Shown: positions 11,325-20,847 of the stretch, in pieces
How the letters are laid out: each line of letters starts with the position of its first letter
How positions within the stretch are numbered: position 1 is the first letter of the stretch
Assembly: GCA_002633025.1 (NCBI GenBank)
Contig: NMRB01000168.1
Span: 502,398 to 566,397, forward strand
Direction of reading: 5' to 3'
DNA: 64,000 nucleotides
From: Notospermus geniculatus
Lineage: Eukaryota; Nemertea; Pilidiophora; Heteronemertea; Lineidae
The notes under the pieces: model-generated
What the model was told of the DNA's origin: nothing
The model's database searches: none
The model's input: only the letters and a program-made list of their open reading frames with translations
Program-made: the position numbers and the translations under genes

Positions 11325-11624
11325 CTAAACTTTGACAGTAACATTCAATGTGACCCACTCCAACGAAAGCAGCACTTGTCACAAGTGATCACCACGGTTG
11401 TCAGTTTATTCAACCATTATCATTGCTGTCCACCACTATTGTGAACCCACAGAGACATTCATTTCAGTTATTGTGTCGTAAAGCTTTAACCCTATCCTCT
11501 ATTATGTGACAAAATGCCTGTTGTTGCTGGCAAAGCGAAAAATTTCGGAATTCTGATGGAGAGCAAGTGAATTGCGCAGCATGGCATGTTCATTGCTGGG
11601 CCAGATATCCAACATAGAGCACCA

Positions 11625-11823
11625 ATTAGAGCACAAAAAACGACACACATAATGATAGTAGTAAACGTACAAGTCTCCGAATTTCGCAAATTTTCGACCC
11701 CAAGCGGGGTCTTCCTCAGGCACTTTCTAGTAGACATCCCAGAAGTGAAATCATTCTGGGATCTCTGCCAGAAAGTGCCTAGAAGATCCCGGTTGGGGTC
11801 GAAAATTTGCGAAATTCGGAGAC
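11625..11823. repeat. Palindromic element P, copy 2
   Basis: Same architecture as copy 1, about 350 bp downstream: the AGAGCACAAAAAACGACACA leader, a left arm from GTCTCCGAATTTCGC at 11673, a short loop at about 11750, and a right arm ending GAAATTCGGAGAC at 11823. The left arm read on the minus strand keeps all core positions of a hammerhead motif. A third single arm lies at 59850-59880. Confidence 0.75.
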
Positions 11824-11829
11824 GACTTT

Positions 11830-12584
11830 ATGTTTACTTTCATGGCTGGGGCAATATTCAATAAAAAAGGTGAAAGGTTTGCTATTGTAGCCTGTAGTAT
11901 CAGACATAGATAAAATAAAAAAACCACCCGAGTGTGATTTCCAAGTGTGCAGAACACATGAGTGATGGCCTTTGGCCGGGAAAATCCCTCCCGGATCGCC
12001 CGCTCAGTTGAACGGAACACCCTCTTCACAATTTCATGTATATTTTGTATATTAGTCGACGGAATGAGATGAAAACAGCCAAAAACATTCTTTAGATGAC
12101 AAGTAATGCATCAGGTTTGTCCTGCTCAAATCAGACAGTTCTTTTCGGCAAAAATTGGCACTTTAAATTTGACTTGCTCGGATCTCACGGAGCCTTGGTA
12201 TATGATAAATTGGCTACCCCACTGATAAAATTTAATATGGACCCTTGACTCAAGGTTCCAGTTCAATTCAGTTGATTTGAGGTTTGGCCTGATGGCTTCA
12301 TTGATGTTGTTTTCAATACTGTTACCTTCCATTGGATTCCAATGCTAAACAGACATCAAGTATATTTACATATAAAATAAATTACTTGCATAAATAATGG
12401 ACTAAAAATACTCTAGAGATGAGAATGTCAAGGTCTGTCAGCGAATTTATAACGGGGTATAGAAATGAAGGAGAAGACTGCTATGCTGACTCGTGTCAGG
12501 TGTTGATGGAGATTTGATTTAGTACAGCTTTCGATTCCTATTTTATGTCATTCATTAAAAAAATTCATGAGATTATGAGCCCGT
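11830..12584. other. Non-coding stretch, no feature recognised
   Basis: Only short unsupported open frames. No repeats with a partner in the window were found. Confidence 0.35.
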
Positions 12585-12811
12585 AGGTCTGCACACTTCC
12601 ACTGAAATCGCAACCAGAACCTCGATCTGAAACCAGCTGACGTGGCACAATCCATGATTCAGCAATGGTCGACTCTGATACAAAGTTGTCGAAGTCACTG
12701 TCATGGTGTTCCCTGTGTCACATCATTCAGTGTCAGACCGAGGTTATGGTTGCGATTTCGGCAGAAGTGTGCAGATCTTTCTCGTTTACGTCAAATTGAG
12801 AATTGTCTATA
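12585..12811. mobile_element. MITE family M1, copy 2 (inverted, one end truncated)
   Basis: Contains the M1 TIR body CTTCCACTGAAATCGCAACC and, at the far end, TCAAATTGAGAATTGTCTAT. The central core appears as GATTCAGCAATGGTCGACTC, the reverse complement of copy 1, so this copy is in the opposite orientation. The left end starts inside the TIR, so some terminal bases are missing. Confidence 0.75.
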
Positions 12812-13057
12812 ATGCTGTATTTGGCACAGAGCTCTCAGTTGTAGAGCTGACTCAGGTGGTGCTACAAATCTCTAATGAGACATGAGCTCCTCGCTGCCAT
12901 AATAATCATGCAACGTAGTAGATGCGTACTGAATTGGCGCAGAGGAGTTTTTTTGCCGATTTGAGCTTACTACTTTGCCAATGCTACGATGTGATCATTT
13001 GTGATGAGGGTATGCAGTATGCAGTAGCTGGGATCCCAAATAGGGCCTCACGAACCA

Positions 13058-13318
13058 GGTTCGGATCCAGGGGCACACCCGGCCCGTGCCCCCCCCCCCA
13101 ATTTTTCGGTGACTGAACATTAGAAAAATTGCCCTTTTTCAAAGTGCCACAGAATTGCCTTGTAATTTGTCCCTCAGATGATGGGCAATCGCACCGATGG
13201 CCTTCTAGATTTCAAAATTTTCTGGCCATGGCTTCGCGCCTTCGGCGCTCGCCTTTCATCGGCCCGCCTGCGGCCTTCTGTGCCCCCTTTACCAGAATCC
13301 TGGATCCGCCCCTGCCAA
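13058..13318. mobile_element. TIR repeat with GGATCCAGG-type ends
   Basis: The left end (TTCGGATCCAGGGGCAC) and right end (ATCCTGGATCCGCCCCTG) are inverted and enclose a C-tract plus coding-like words on both strands. A related piece with GGGGCGGATCCAGAATC lies at 32163. Elements with GGGGCGGATCCAGG ends are common in animal genomes. No ORF with a known domain was seen. Confidence 0.5.
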
Positions 13319-13319
13319 C

Positions 13320-13794
13320 TAGGCCTCCAAATTTTGAGGTGGCCGTGGAAAATCCACAGCTGCTGAGGGGAAATGCACATTTACGAAAACAGATTAACAG
13401 CCTGTTTTCCTTTCAAACCTCAGTTTCATGGAAAAATTAGGTTCCCCTAATACTCCAACCTAGTCAATCCCTCGAGTTATCATATGTCTAAAGTGCAATT
13501 TCATTTATATGATTAAGCTTCCTAAATATGTCATGTGTGGATATCAATCGAATGCATTAATCTTCCTTAATTTGTAGCAATTATTCAGCGGACTATAATC
13601 ATCAGAGAATTTTTAGCCACTAGGAAACTCCGCTCATGTCGCTTTCGTGCCGATTCTATGCGTCGCTTAATAGAGCACCGTTTCATTAAGGAAATTCATC
13701 CATTTAAGTGATTTATAAATTTCCCATTTCTAATTTCATATGGAAGAGTTTGGGCGGAGGAAAACATTCCTTTTCCTCCCTGGGAGGAGAGGTT
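13320..13794. other. Non-coding stretch, no feature recognised
   Basis: AT-rich sequence lying between the TIR repeat and the 14-kb minisatellite. Nothing supportable was seen. Confidence 0.35.
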
Positions 13795-14516
13795 TTGATT
13801 TGGCTACAGAGGTGACTCATTCAGACTGCAGATTATGTTTGGCTACAAGGTGGCATTTCAGTCTGACTCAAGTGGGAGGGCTGGTTATCTTTGGCTACAA
13901 AGGTGGCTCTTCAATCTGATGCTGCTGGGAGTACAGTGTACATGTAGGTTTGGCTACAAAGGTGACTTTTCTGTCTGACAGTCCCAGAAGAGCATGTTAG
14001 GTTTGGCTACAAGGTGGCTGTTCAATCTGAGGGCAGATTAGGTTTGGCTACAAAGGCGGCTCTTCAATCTGGAGCTACCATAGGAGAGATTAGGTTTGGC
14101 TATGAAGGTGTGTTTTCAGTCTGATACTACTGGGAGGGCAGATTATGTTTGGCTACAAAGGGGGCTCTTCAGTCTAATACTATTGGGAGGGCAGATTATG
14201 TTTGGTTTGGCTACAAAGGTGGCTCTTCAGTCTGATACTATTGGGAGGGCAGATTATGTTTGGATACAAAGGTGGCTCTTCAATCTGATTACTGGGAGTG
14301 CAGATTATGTTTGGCTGCAAAGGTGGCTCGTCAATCTGATCACTGGGAGTGCAGATTATGTTTGGCTATAAAGATGGCTCTTCAATCTGACCATTCAGGA
14401 TGTGCAGATCAGGTTTGGACAGATTATATTTGGCTCTTCAATTTGACATTCCCAGGACCTACAAAGGTGGCTCTTCAAACTGACACTCCCAGGAGGGCAG
14501 ATTAGGTTTGGCGGCA
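13795..14516. repeat. Diverged ~53-bp minisatellite
   Basis: About 13 tandem copies of a unit built on TTTGGCTACAAAGGTGGCTC followed by TTCAATCTGA and GGGAGGGCAGATTATG. Unit length varies from about 48 to 62 bp and many units carry indels. The best-ordered units lie around 14090-14370. Open frames through the array are repeat-derived. Confidence 0.9.
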
Positions 14517-15130
14517 CTTCGGTCTGTCACTTTCAGTGGGTTCAGCGCAAACGACGGCTCTTTCAGTCATGGCACAAAGCTGGAGTCGTAGGAGATACAA
14601 TCTATCTATCCCACTGTGTAATACATGGGTACCGAGTGCAGTATGATGACTAGGGAATGTTTACCATTTCGTCATCGACCACTTTACTCCGTTTGCCATC
14701 TGTCGTATTCTTTGCGCCGTCTCCCCGTTCATTTACTGTCGTGTTTACCATACCTCCTACTCTGCAAGTCTGTTTGTCAGCAGCCATTTCCGCCTCTTAA
14801 TATTCGTCGCAATCATACTTTAATTGGCAGTCTATCCGTAGCGGTGACATCGCTCGGGCTACTTACTCGTGACGAACTTCCTCTTAATGAGCTCCAGCAT
14901 GAAAACTGGTCGTATTTTCTTATTCTACCCATTCTGTGTTGAGGTAGTTTAGCGTTGATGATTTAGATGGTGGATTTGAGGTTATTGCCTCGTTAAACTT
15001 GCTTTATTTTGGGCCAGAAAACTATTACTGTATGAATGACTTCCCAAAAATTACTATGATGGGTATCATAGTAATCATCAGATGAAGCTGGGAAAGTTTT
15101 GTACTGGAGAAGGAAACCAGTCTCTCGCAA
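14517..15130. other. Non-coding stretch, no feature recognised
   Basis: A 105-codon frame at 14625-14942 has no family resemblance I can name and no convincing splice context. Nothing else was seen. Confidence 0.3.
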
Positions 15131-15136
15131 AATACA

Positions 15137-15310
15137 GTCCCCCCTCGCTATTACGAACCTTTCCGAGTCCAAGGGTTAAGTTTGTACTAACGTGGAGTTT
15201 GTTTTAGCGAGGATTTACATACATGTCATGAAGTTTTGGGAGCCAGACGTTGGGTTTGTAATATCCGGGAGTTCGTAAAATCGAGGTTCGAAAGAGCGAT
15301 GATGAGGAGA
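15137..15310. repeat. Possible pogo/Tigger-like transposon fragment
   Basis: The phrase CAGTCCCCCCTCGCTATTAC followed by GAACCTTTCC, and later AAAATCGAGGTTCG, resembles the terminal repeats of pogo/Tigger-type elements (CAGT...CCTCG.TAT.ACGAAC). Both ends are degraded and no transposase is present. This is recognition by family style only. Confidence 0.4.
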
Positions 15311-15376
15311 AATCGCCTTCGTTCTCCCCACCCCCACCCCCATACCCCATAAATCTGGGATCAAACCAGTGACCTA

Positions 15377-15878
15377 AAGCCTAGCATACATCGGCCTTGC
15401 GACTGGAAGCAACTGAAAGCAAAAGTCACTATCGATGTACGCGTTCCGTGCACATCGGCTACGACAGGTCATTGTGGCCACAAGTGGCACAATCCAGTCT
15501 TCGATCTGGAGCACGCACATCAGATAGGCAATGGTACTGACTGCTACACGGAAAGTGTCGATGTCTTCCGATCGGACCACTCGGGAGTCATGTGATAAAC
15601 ATTCACGTGACCGGGTGTGCTCCACAAATGAGGAAATTCATTGCCAGCGCATCGGAAGCGACTGAAGATGACTAGAAGCAACCATTGGCAATGAGTAGAA
15701 CATGAGCAACTGGCTGGAACTAGCGGCAACGGTCGGCAATATTGTTGCCGGTGCACGTACAACGGCCTGTTTGAGCACCGGATCAGTTGCTGCTGGTTCC
15801 AGGTCATCGCCAACCGTTGCCAGAAACGCCATTGCAGGTAGTTCCTTCCAGTCGCAAGGCTGATGTACGCTAGGCTTA
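15377..15878. mobile_element. TIR element family A, copy 2 (inverted)
   Basis: Begins AAGCCTAGCATACATCGGCC and ends with its inverse GATGTACGCTAGGCTT. The interior is the reverse complement of 5843-6354 (for example CACGTGACC and TCGATGTACGCG are shared). The two copies differ by scattered substitutions and small indels, so they are not a recent local duplication. Confidence 0.8.
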
Positions 15879-15884
15879 AGTATT

Positions 15885-16580
15885 GGCGGGGCGGATGTTA
15901 CCTTTACGGTACCCAGGTAACCCAGTATTACAGTCCTTATGTAAGCTAATCTTCAATGGCCACAAGCATTGGAAACTAACATCACATAAAAATCTGAACA
16001 ACAGCGTGTCGATGTATTTAATTGCAAGAAAACTTACTGCGTATGACATCAGCAGATGGTTTCCATGGCGTTCTTATCATCTAACGATATGAAGACCAAA
16101 AATAACGATGGCCTAGTCGCTGTTGAACACCATGGCAATTTTGTCCCGTTCCTTGTTGCCGTTCTTGCTCATTTGGCAAAGTGCTTCCTTCCATTAGCGA
16201 CGCGAACGCACATATTTCATTTTTAACAAGCCTCGGTCAGATTGATGCCATTTACGTGAATTGATGCAAGGTTCCGTGCTGCTCATTCCTGATATCGATA
16301 CAAACAATTGCCAGTGTTGATTTCAGTATGCTATCTACATGTACCGACTTCTAATTACGTAATGAGGAAGTTCAGACTCCCCAGCAGCGCAGCCGGGAGG
16401 CGCGGTAAGAGTGGGGATCATAGCAACCATAGATGGCAGCACACTGCAACCAGGTCCTATACAATGGACGCCTTTTGTGGGGGAAATTGATCAGGACCTG
16501 GATGTCACTTTCATTGCAATAGTATTAGCCGTTAGTGACACCTATTGAGGCAAATCAACCTATGGCAATCCTCATCTTTC
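15885..16580. other. Non-coding stretch, no feature recognised
   Basis: Short open frames only. No partner repeats were recognised in the window. Confidence 0.35.
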
Positions 16581-16583
16581 CAT

Positions 16584-16872
16584 GGGCATATTCGAATCCT
16601 CCATTCTTGACCACACTCGTGCTGACCCAGTTCATGTAGTTACCTACTCAACTCGAAAATGGCAGTCTCGAACACTGAGAACACAACCCGAGTCGGGCCA
16701 AGAGCATGTTCTTCTCACTCACCACTCAGCGAAGGGTTGAGAAGAACACATCGTGACCCGACTCAGGTTCCATTCTCGGTATTCGAGGCTGCCGTTCTTG
16801 GTTGAGTTAAGTCAACGTCTATATCAACTGGGTCAGCATGAGTGTTGTCAAGAACGGGCATTCGAATATGCA
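16584..16872. mobile_element. Long-palindrome MITE family B, copy 1
   Basis: The left arm starts GGGCATATTCGAATCCTCC and the right arm ends GGGCATTCGAATATGCACC. The arms stay complementary through CTTCTCACTCACCACTCAGC near the centre, so almost the whole 289 bp can fold back. A second copy lies at 54831-55115. No coding capacity. Confidence 0.8.
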
Positions 16873-17141
16873 CCATGGCTACAAACGCCACTTGTTTCAA
16901 CAAAAAGCCTCGATCCACATTGTTGATGCCAGTTTTCCCGTACTGTGTGATCGCATCTCGGGCATTGCGATAAAATCTGTGCGGACAAAAATGATTTCAA
17001 GGCTGTGCTAATATCCAATATCCCAAGTCCACTATCTGAGTGTGGATACCATTGATTTGTCACATGGCTTAATGCACCCCGCCAATATGTGAAATGAAAT
17101 ATGAATGGAGTTTGTACAGCTTACACGTCCGAAACAAAACC

Positions 17142-17156
17142 CAGGGGTTGCGTTAA
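17142..17156 (+). repeat. hAT left terminal inverted repeat
   Basis: CAGGGGTTGCGTTAA, the likely transposase-recognised end, preceded by AAAACC. Subterminal ACGC/GCGT words follow for about 200 bp. Confidence 0.85.
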
Positions 17157-17651
17157 GGGGCGTATTGCCGTATTTTACGCGTCGACGTTCCGAATTACGC
17201 GACGATCACTCGTTAGTCAACGTAAAAAACGCATTGATCACCTAAAGTGAGTGTATGAAAACGCCTCAACAAAAATGCTCCACGTTAAATACGTTTCACT
17301 TAATGCCCAATGTTCGTATAATTTTTTGTTTCAAAATACGCATCACTTTTCATAACAATACGCCTCAAACATTTTCAAACTTTGGGTCGAAACTCAACAA
17401 CTCTTTCATCGTGCATGTCGTGTTCTTGTGCATTCTACCGCCATGATGGTCACAAAACAAAACAATGCAGCGATAACATCGAAACCTTCAACCTCGCGCC
17501 TTCCCACATGCACATGAAACGGTGAAATAATGATTGTGCATGGTTGGTTGGCTAGGGCTTCTTGGGAACGAGGCTTGATCAATTTCGATACATCCAGTGC
17601 TAAATAATAGCTGCGCAGTAGTCACACTGCGCATATCATGCACAATGGAAC

Positions 17652-20373
17652 ATGGCTCGGCAACTCTCCCTGACAAATTTCTTTAGGCCTAGCAGGCCTA
17701 CCACTGTCGGTAGGCCTAACAGGCCAAACTGTGATGCCCAGACCATCGTCAAGGATATTTTAGATGATCTGATCGACAATCTCCCGCTGCACAAAAAACG
17801 AACATATGGAAATTACCGCTCGTCATGGGAAGCGGAATTTCCCTGGCTTGAAATGAATCAGGAGTCTGGCTTGATTCAGTGCGCGTGGTGCAAGAAGTGG
17901 AAGGCGTCGGGAAAGTTCGGAAAATCTGGGGCAGGTAAGCAAGCCTGTAGCCTTGTAGGCCGTATTCTTGATCAATAGTTTAGTGCACGATGGATATGAC
18001 GACGAATGGATGAATGAATACTGTGTATTTCAATCGGACCGGTCTCTGTCGTCAGCGTGGCGTTGCCGTTGGACACTGCATAAATTATCAATGCCGACCA
18101 CCGATTGGCTGTCAGTGGGGGTGTGTCTTTGGGTTGGGGCACGTGGTGTTTGTTTACTTGCTAACCCCCTTCACCTGGATGCCACTTTTTCCAGTTCACT
18201 TCAGGCGCAGTTCCCTTCATTTTGATTTTGGTTGGGGGAGGGGGAATATCCGAATTAGAGGTAGGCCTAGTCTGTTGGTCAGTTGTATAGAGAAACTGTA
18301 TGGACTTTTTTCTTGACAGGAAACATACAGCACAGCACCTTGGATCGACACAACAAATCCAAAGAGCACCGGACCAGCGAGGAGTTGGAGAGAATTCAGT
18401 CAGCCAGGGATAATCCAGAGGGATCATCAGACTCCACAGACACAACCAGCAAAATTTCCCAATCAGAACTGAACTTCTTTCGAACTGTGTTGTTTATTGC
18501 CCAGAAAGAACTGCCCAATTCCATGGTCAATGATCATCTTGAGCTGATCAGCCTGACTGGTGGATCATGCAACTTCAGAGATGTACACCACAAGTCAGTT
18601 CTTGATGTTCAAAAAAGTCTGGTTCATGTTATTGATAGTGACCTCCGACTTTCGCTTGGTTCATGTAAAGTCTTTGGAATACTATGTGATGAAAGTACCG
18701 ACATAGCTGTACACAAGAAGCTGGTGTTGTACATTCGTTATGTCAGAGGTGGGAAGATGCAAACTGATATGGTTTCAAATAGCAGAATAAATGATGGCAC
18801 GGCAAACACTATTGTAAATGAAATTAAAGAAAAAGTGAAAGGTCTAGGCCTAGATCTGAGCCATGCTGTTGGACTTGGCAGCGATGGGGCCTCAGTTATG
18901 ACTGGTGGGAAGACTGGTGTAGGTGTTCAGCTCTCGAAAGAGCTTGCTCCAGCCCTAGTCCATGTGCACTGTCTTGCCCATAGGCTGGCCTTAGCTTGCA
19001 GTGATGCCTCAAAGAGTTTTGACTATTTAAAAGCATTCAGGGGTAATGTCAACACTTTGTATTATCACTTCGCAAGTTCCGCAGTGCGACAATCAAAGTT
19101 GGAAGCCATACAGGCAGTGCTTGGTGAAATGAATTTGAAGCTGAAGGAGCCAATAAATGTACGTTGGTTGGCAATGTCTAATGCAGTAAATGCAATTCTG
19201 ACATGCTATTTGTCAGTTGTGACAACACTTAGTGATGATGCCATAAGAAACAAAAATGCAACTGCTCAGGGTTTACATAAATACATGAGTACATACAAAT
19301 TCTGTGCCACATTGGCCCTTCTTTGTGACATACTGGATGAGATTTCACATCTTTCCAAGTTCATGCAGAGTAGAAATGTACTTTATTGTGAACTGCGTCC
19401 ACGGGTTGATGCTTGCATAAGTGCATTGGAAGAATTCAAGGCTGGTGGTGTTCCAGGTCAAAAGCTTCAAGCATTCTTGGATAGGGTAGTGATAATTAGA
19501 GAAGGTGAAGATGATAAACCTGTCAGTGCTGTCCTGTACTCTGCCTCAGTGGCGAACTTGGCTGGTGATTTGGATGAGAGTGTGATGAGTGTTCAAAGAG
19601 AACCTGCTGCAACAGTTGATGGTAACAAGCAGGATCTCTCATGTAGTCAAAAGCAACTGGATGAATTTGAGTCTCTGAGAACAAAATATGTTGACAAAAT
19701 TATTGAAAGTTTGAAGATCAGGTTCTTTTCTGCGTCAGATAGCTCAGATGTTCTAGATGCTATTACTGTATTAACAGACCCTGCCACTTTGAACACATCA
19801 TCACCACAGGTTGTGAAAGATAGTCTTGACACAGTGTGCAAACAGTTTGGTGGTATTGTTGAATGTAAAGGGCTGAGAAAGGATTTTCCAAGGGCTAGAG
19901 GAATGATGAAAGGTGCTTACAAAGCAATGACCTGTGAACAGTTCATTCAACAAGTCCTGCTCAAGCACTCTGATCTTGAACAGTTTTCAGTTCTGTGCAA
20001 GATCAATTTGTGTATCCCCTTGACAAGTGTTGAGTGTGAACGGGGATTCAGTTTCCAAAATCGGATAAAAACAAGACTGCGCAGTCAACTTGGAACTGAA
20101 TCCCTGGAGTTGGTTATGAAATTGAGCATGGCAAAGGCGAAGGAGATGTATTCTCTGAAAAGTTTCCCAATTGGAAAGGCAGTGAGTCATTGGAAAGGAG
20201 AAAAGAGAAGGCGCCTTAAGAGACTTTTCCAACCGCATTCCAGCAAGGAATGTGAGCCAAAGAAAGCTAGGATCGAATTGGATCTTGATGCTGACATGGT
20301 TCAGTCTGATGATGATCAGAGTATCCTTGTAAGTGATGATGAGAGTGATGAGGCTGAGGTACAAGTTATGTAG
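17652..20373 (+). CDS. hAT-family transposase (zinc finger, DUF4371/ZNF862-like), two exons
   Basis: Predicted join 17652-17934 and 18320-20373, 778 aa. The intron (17935-18319) has a GCAG|GTAAGC donor and a TTCTTGACAG acceptor, phase 1, and restores a Gly codon. Product: a DNA transposase acting in the nucleus on its own TIRs. Residues 4-11 read QLSLTNFF, a PCNA-binding-type motif. A C77-x2-C80...H105-x5-H111 zinc finger (BED/TTF type) is split by the intron. The RNase-H-like region has CDESTD (first acidic residue near 218), GLGSDGASVMTG (near 280-290), the hAT HC-x2-H motif HCLAH (311-315) and an RW pair at 376-377. The C-terminal SVECERGFS (third acid near 668) begins the hAT dimerisation region. 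It is followed by KGEKRRRLKRLF (720-731, likely nuclear localisation) and an acidic tail. No stops or frameshifts. Alternative: a domesticated gene, less likely because its transposon ends are intact. Confidence 0.9.
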
Positions 20374-20542
20374 GGTTATACACAGACGAAACTAGTGGTA
20401 TCATGGTTGTTTCTCAGTCTTTGTTCATAGCAAGTCACTGAGCTGATGTTGGTGTTGTGAGTGAGTTTTCAAACTGTTGTTCATTACTGCTGATGTTACA
20501 GTTTTTGTTGTTCAGAGTTTAATTCGTAAAACTGAAAAACAA

Positions 20543-20548
20543 AATAAA
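20543..20548 (+). terminator. Likely poly(A) signal of the hAT transposase gene
   Basis: AATAAA lies 170 bp after the stop codon and inside the transposon, the first canonical hexamer downstream. Confidence 0.5.
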
Positions 20549-20826
20549 AACATTACTGCTGAGGAATACTGTGCCTTGTCTTTATTCTTCAAATTCAGTC
20601 AATTTTAACAGTCTGTCGTCTGATGGATTCAGCTATTCAAAGCACCGTGGAATTAACTTGAAGACTGCATAGAGTTCCGGTTTCTGATTAGGTCTATATA
20701 TTATTATATGTGATACTCCTCGAAAAATTGAAATGGGAGTAAAATACACCTTGGATGTAATACAGAGGAATTTGAATACACCTTGATATTAATGTAAGGA
20801 ATTTCAATACACCTGTATCCCAAAAA

Positions 20827-20841
20827 TTAATGCAACCCCTG
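20827..20841 (-). repeat. hAT right terminal inverted repeat
   Basis: TTAATGCAACCCCTG, the inverse of the left end with one mismatch, followed by AAAACC. Confidence 0.85.
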
Positions 20842-20847
20842 AAAACC

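Larger units (their letters stand above)
17142..20841 (+). mobile_element. Complete autonomous-looking hAT transposon
   Basis: The left end CAGGGGTTGCGTTAA and the reverse complement of the right end, CAGGGGTTGCATTAA, match at 14 of 15 positions. The 6 bp AAAACC stands directly outside both ends (17136-17141 and 20842-20847), as expected for a target-site duplication. Classical hAT elements make 8-bp duplications, but lineages with 5-6 bp are known. The element is 3.7 kb, carries one intact two-exon transposase gene, and has ACGC/GCGT-rich subterminal sequence at its left end (17150-17350). Intact ends, duplication and frame together suggest a young insertion. Activity itself is not shown. 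Confidence 0.88.
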
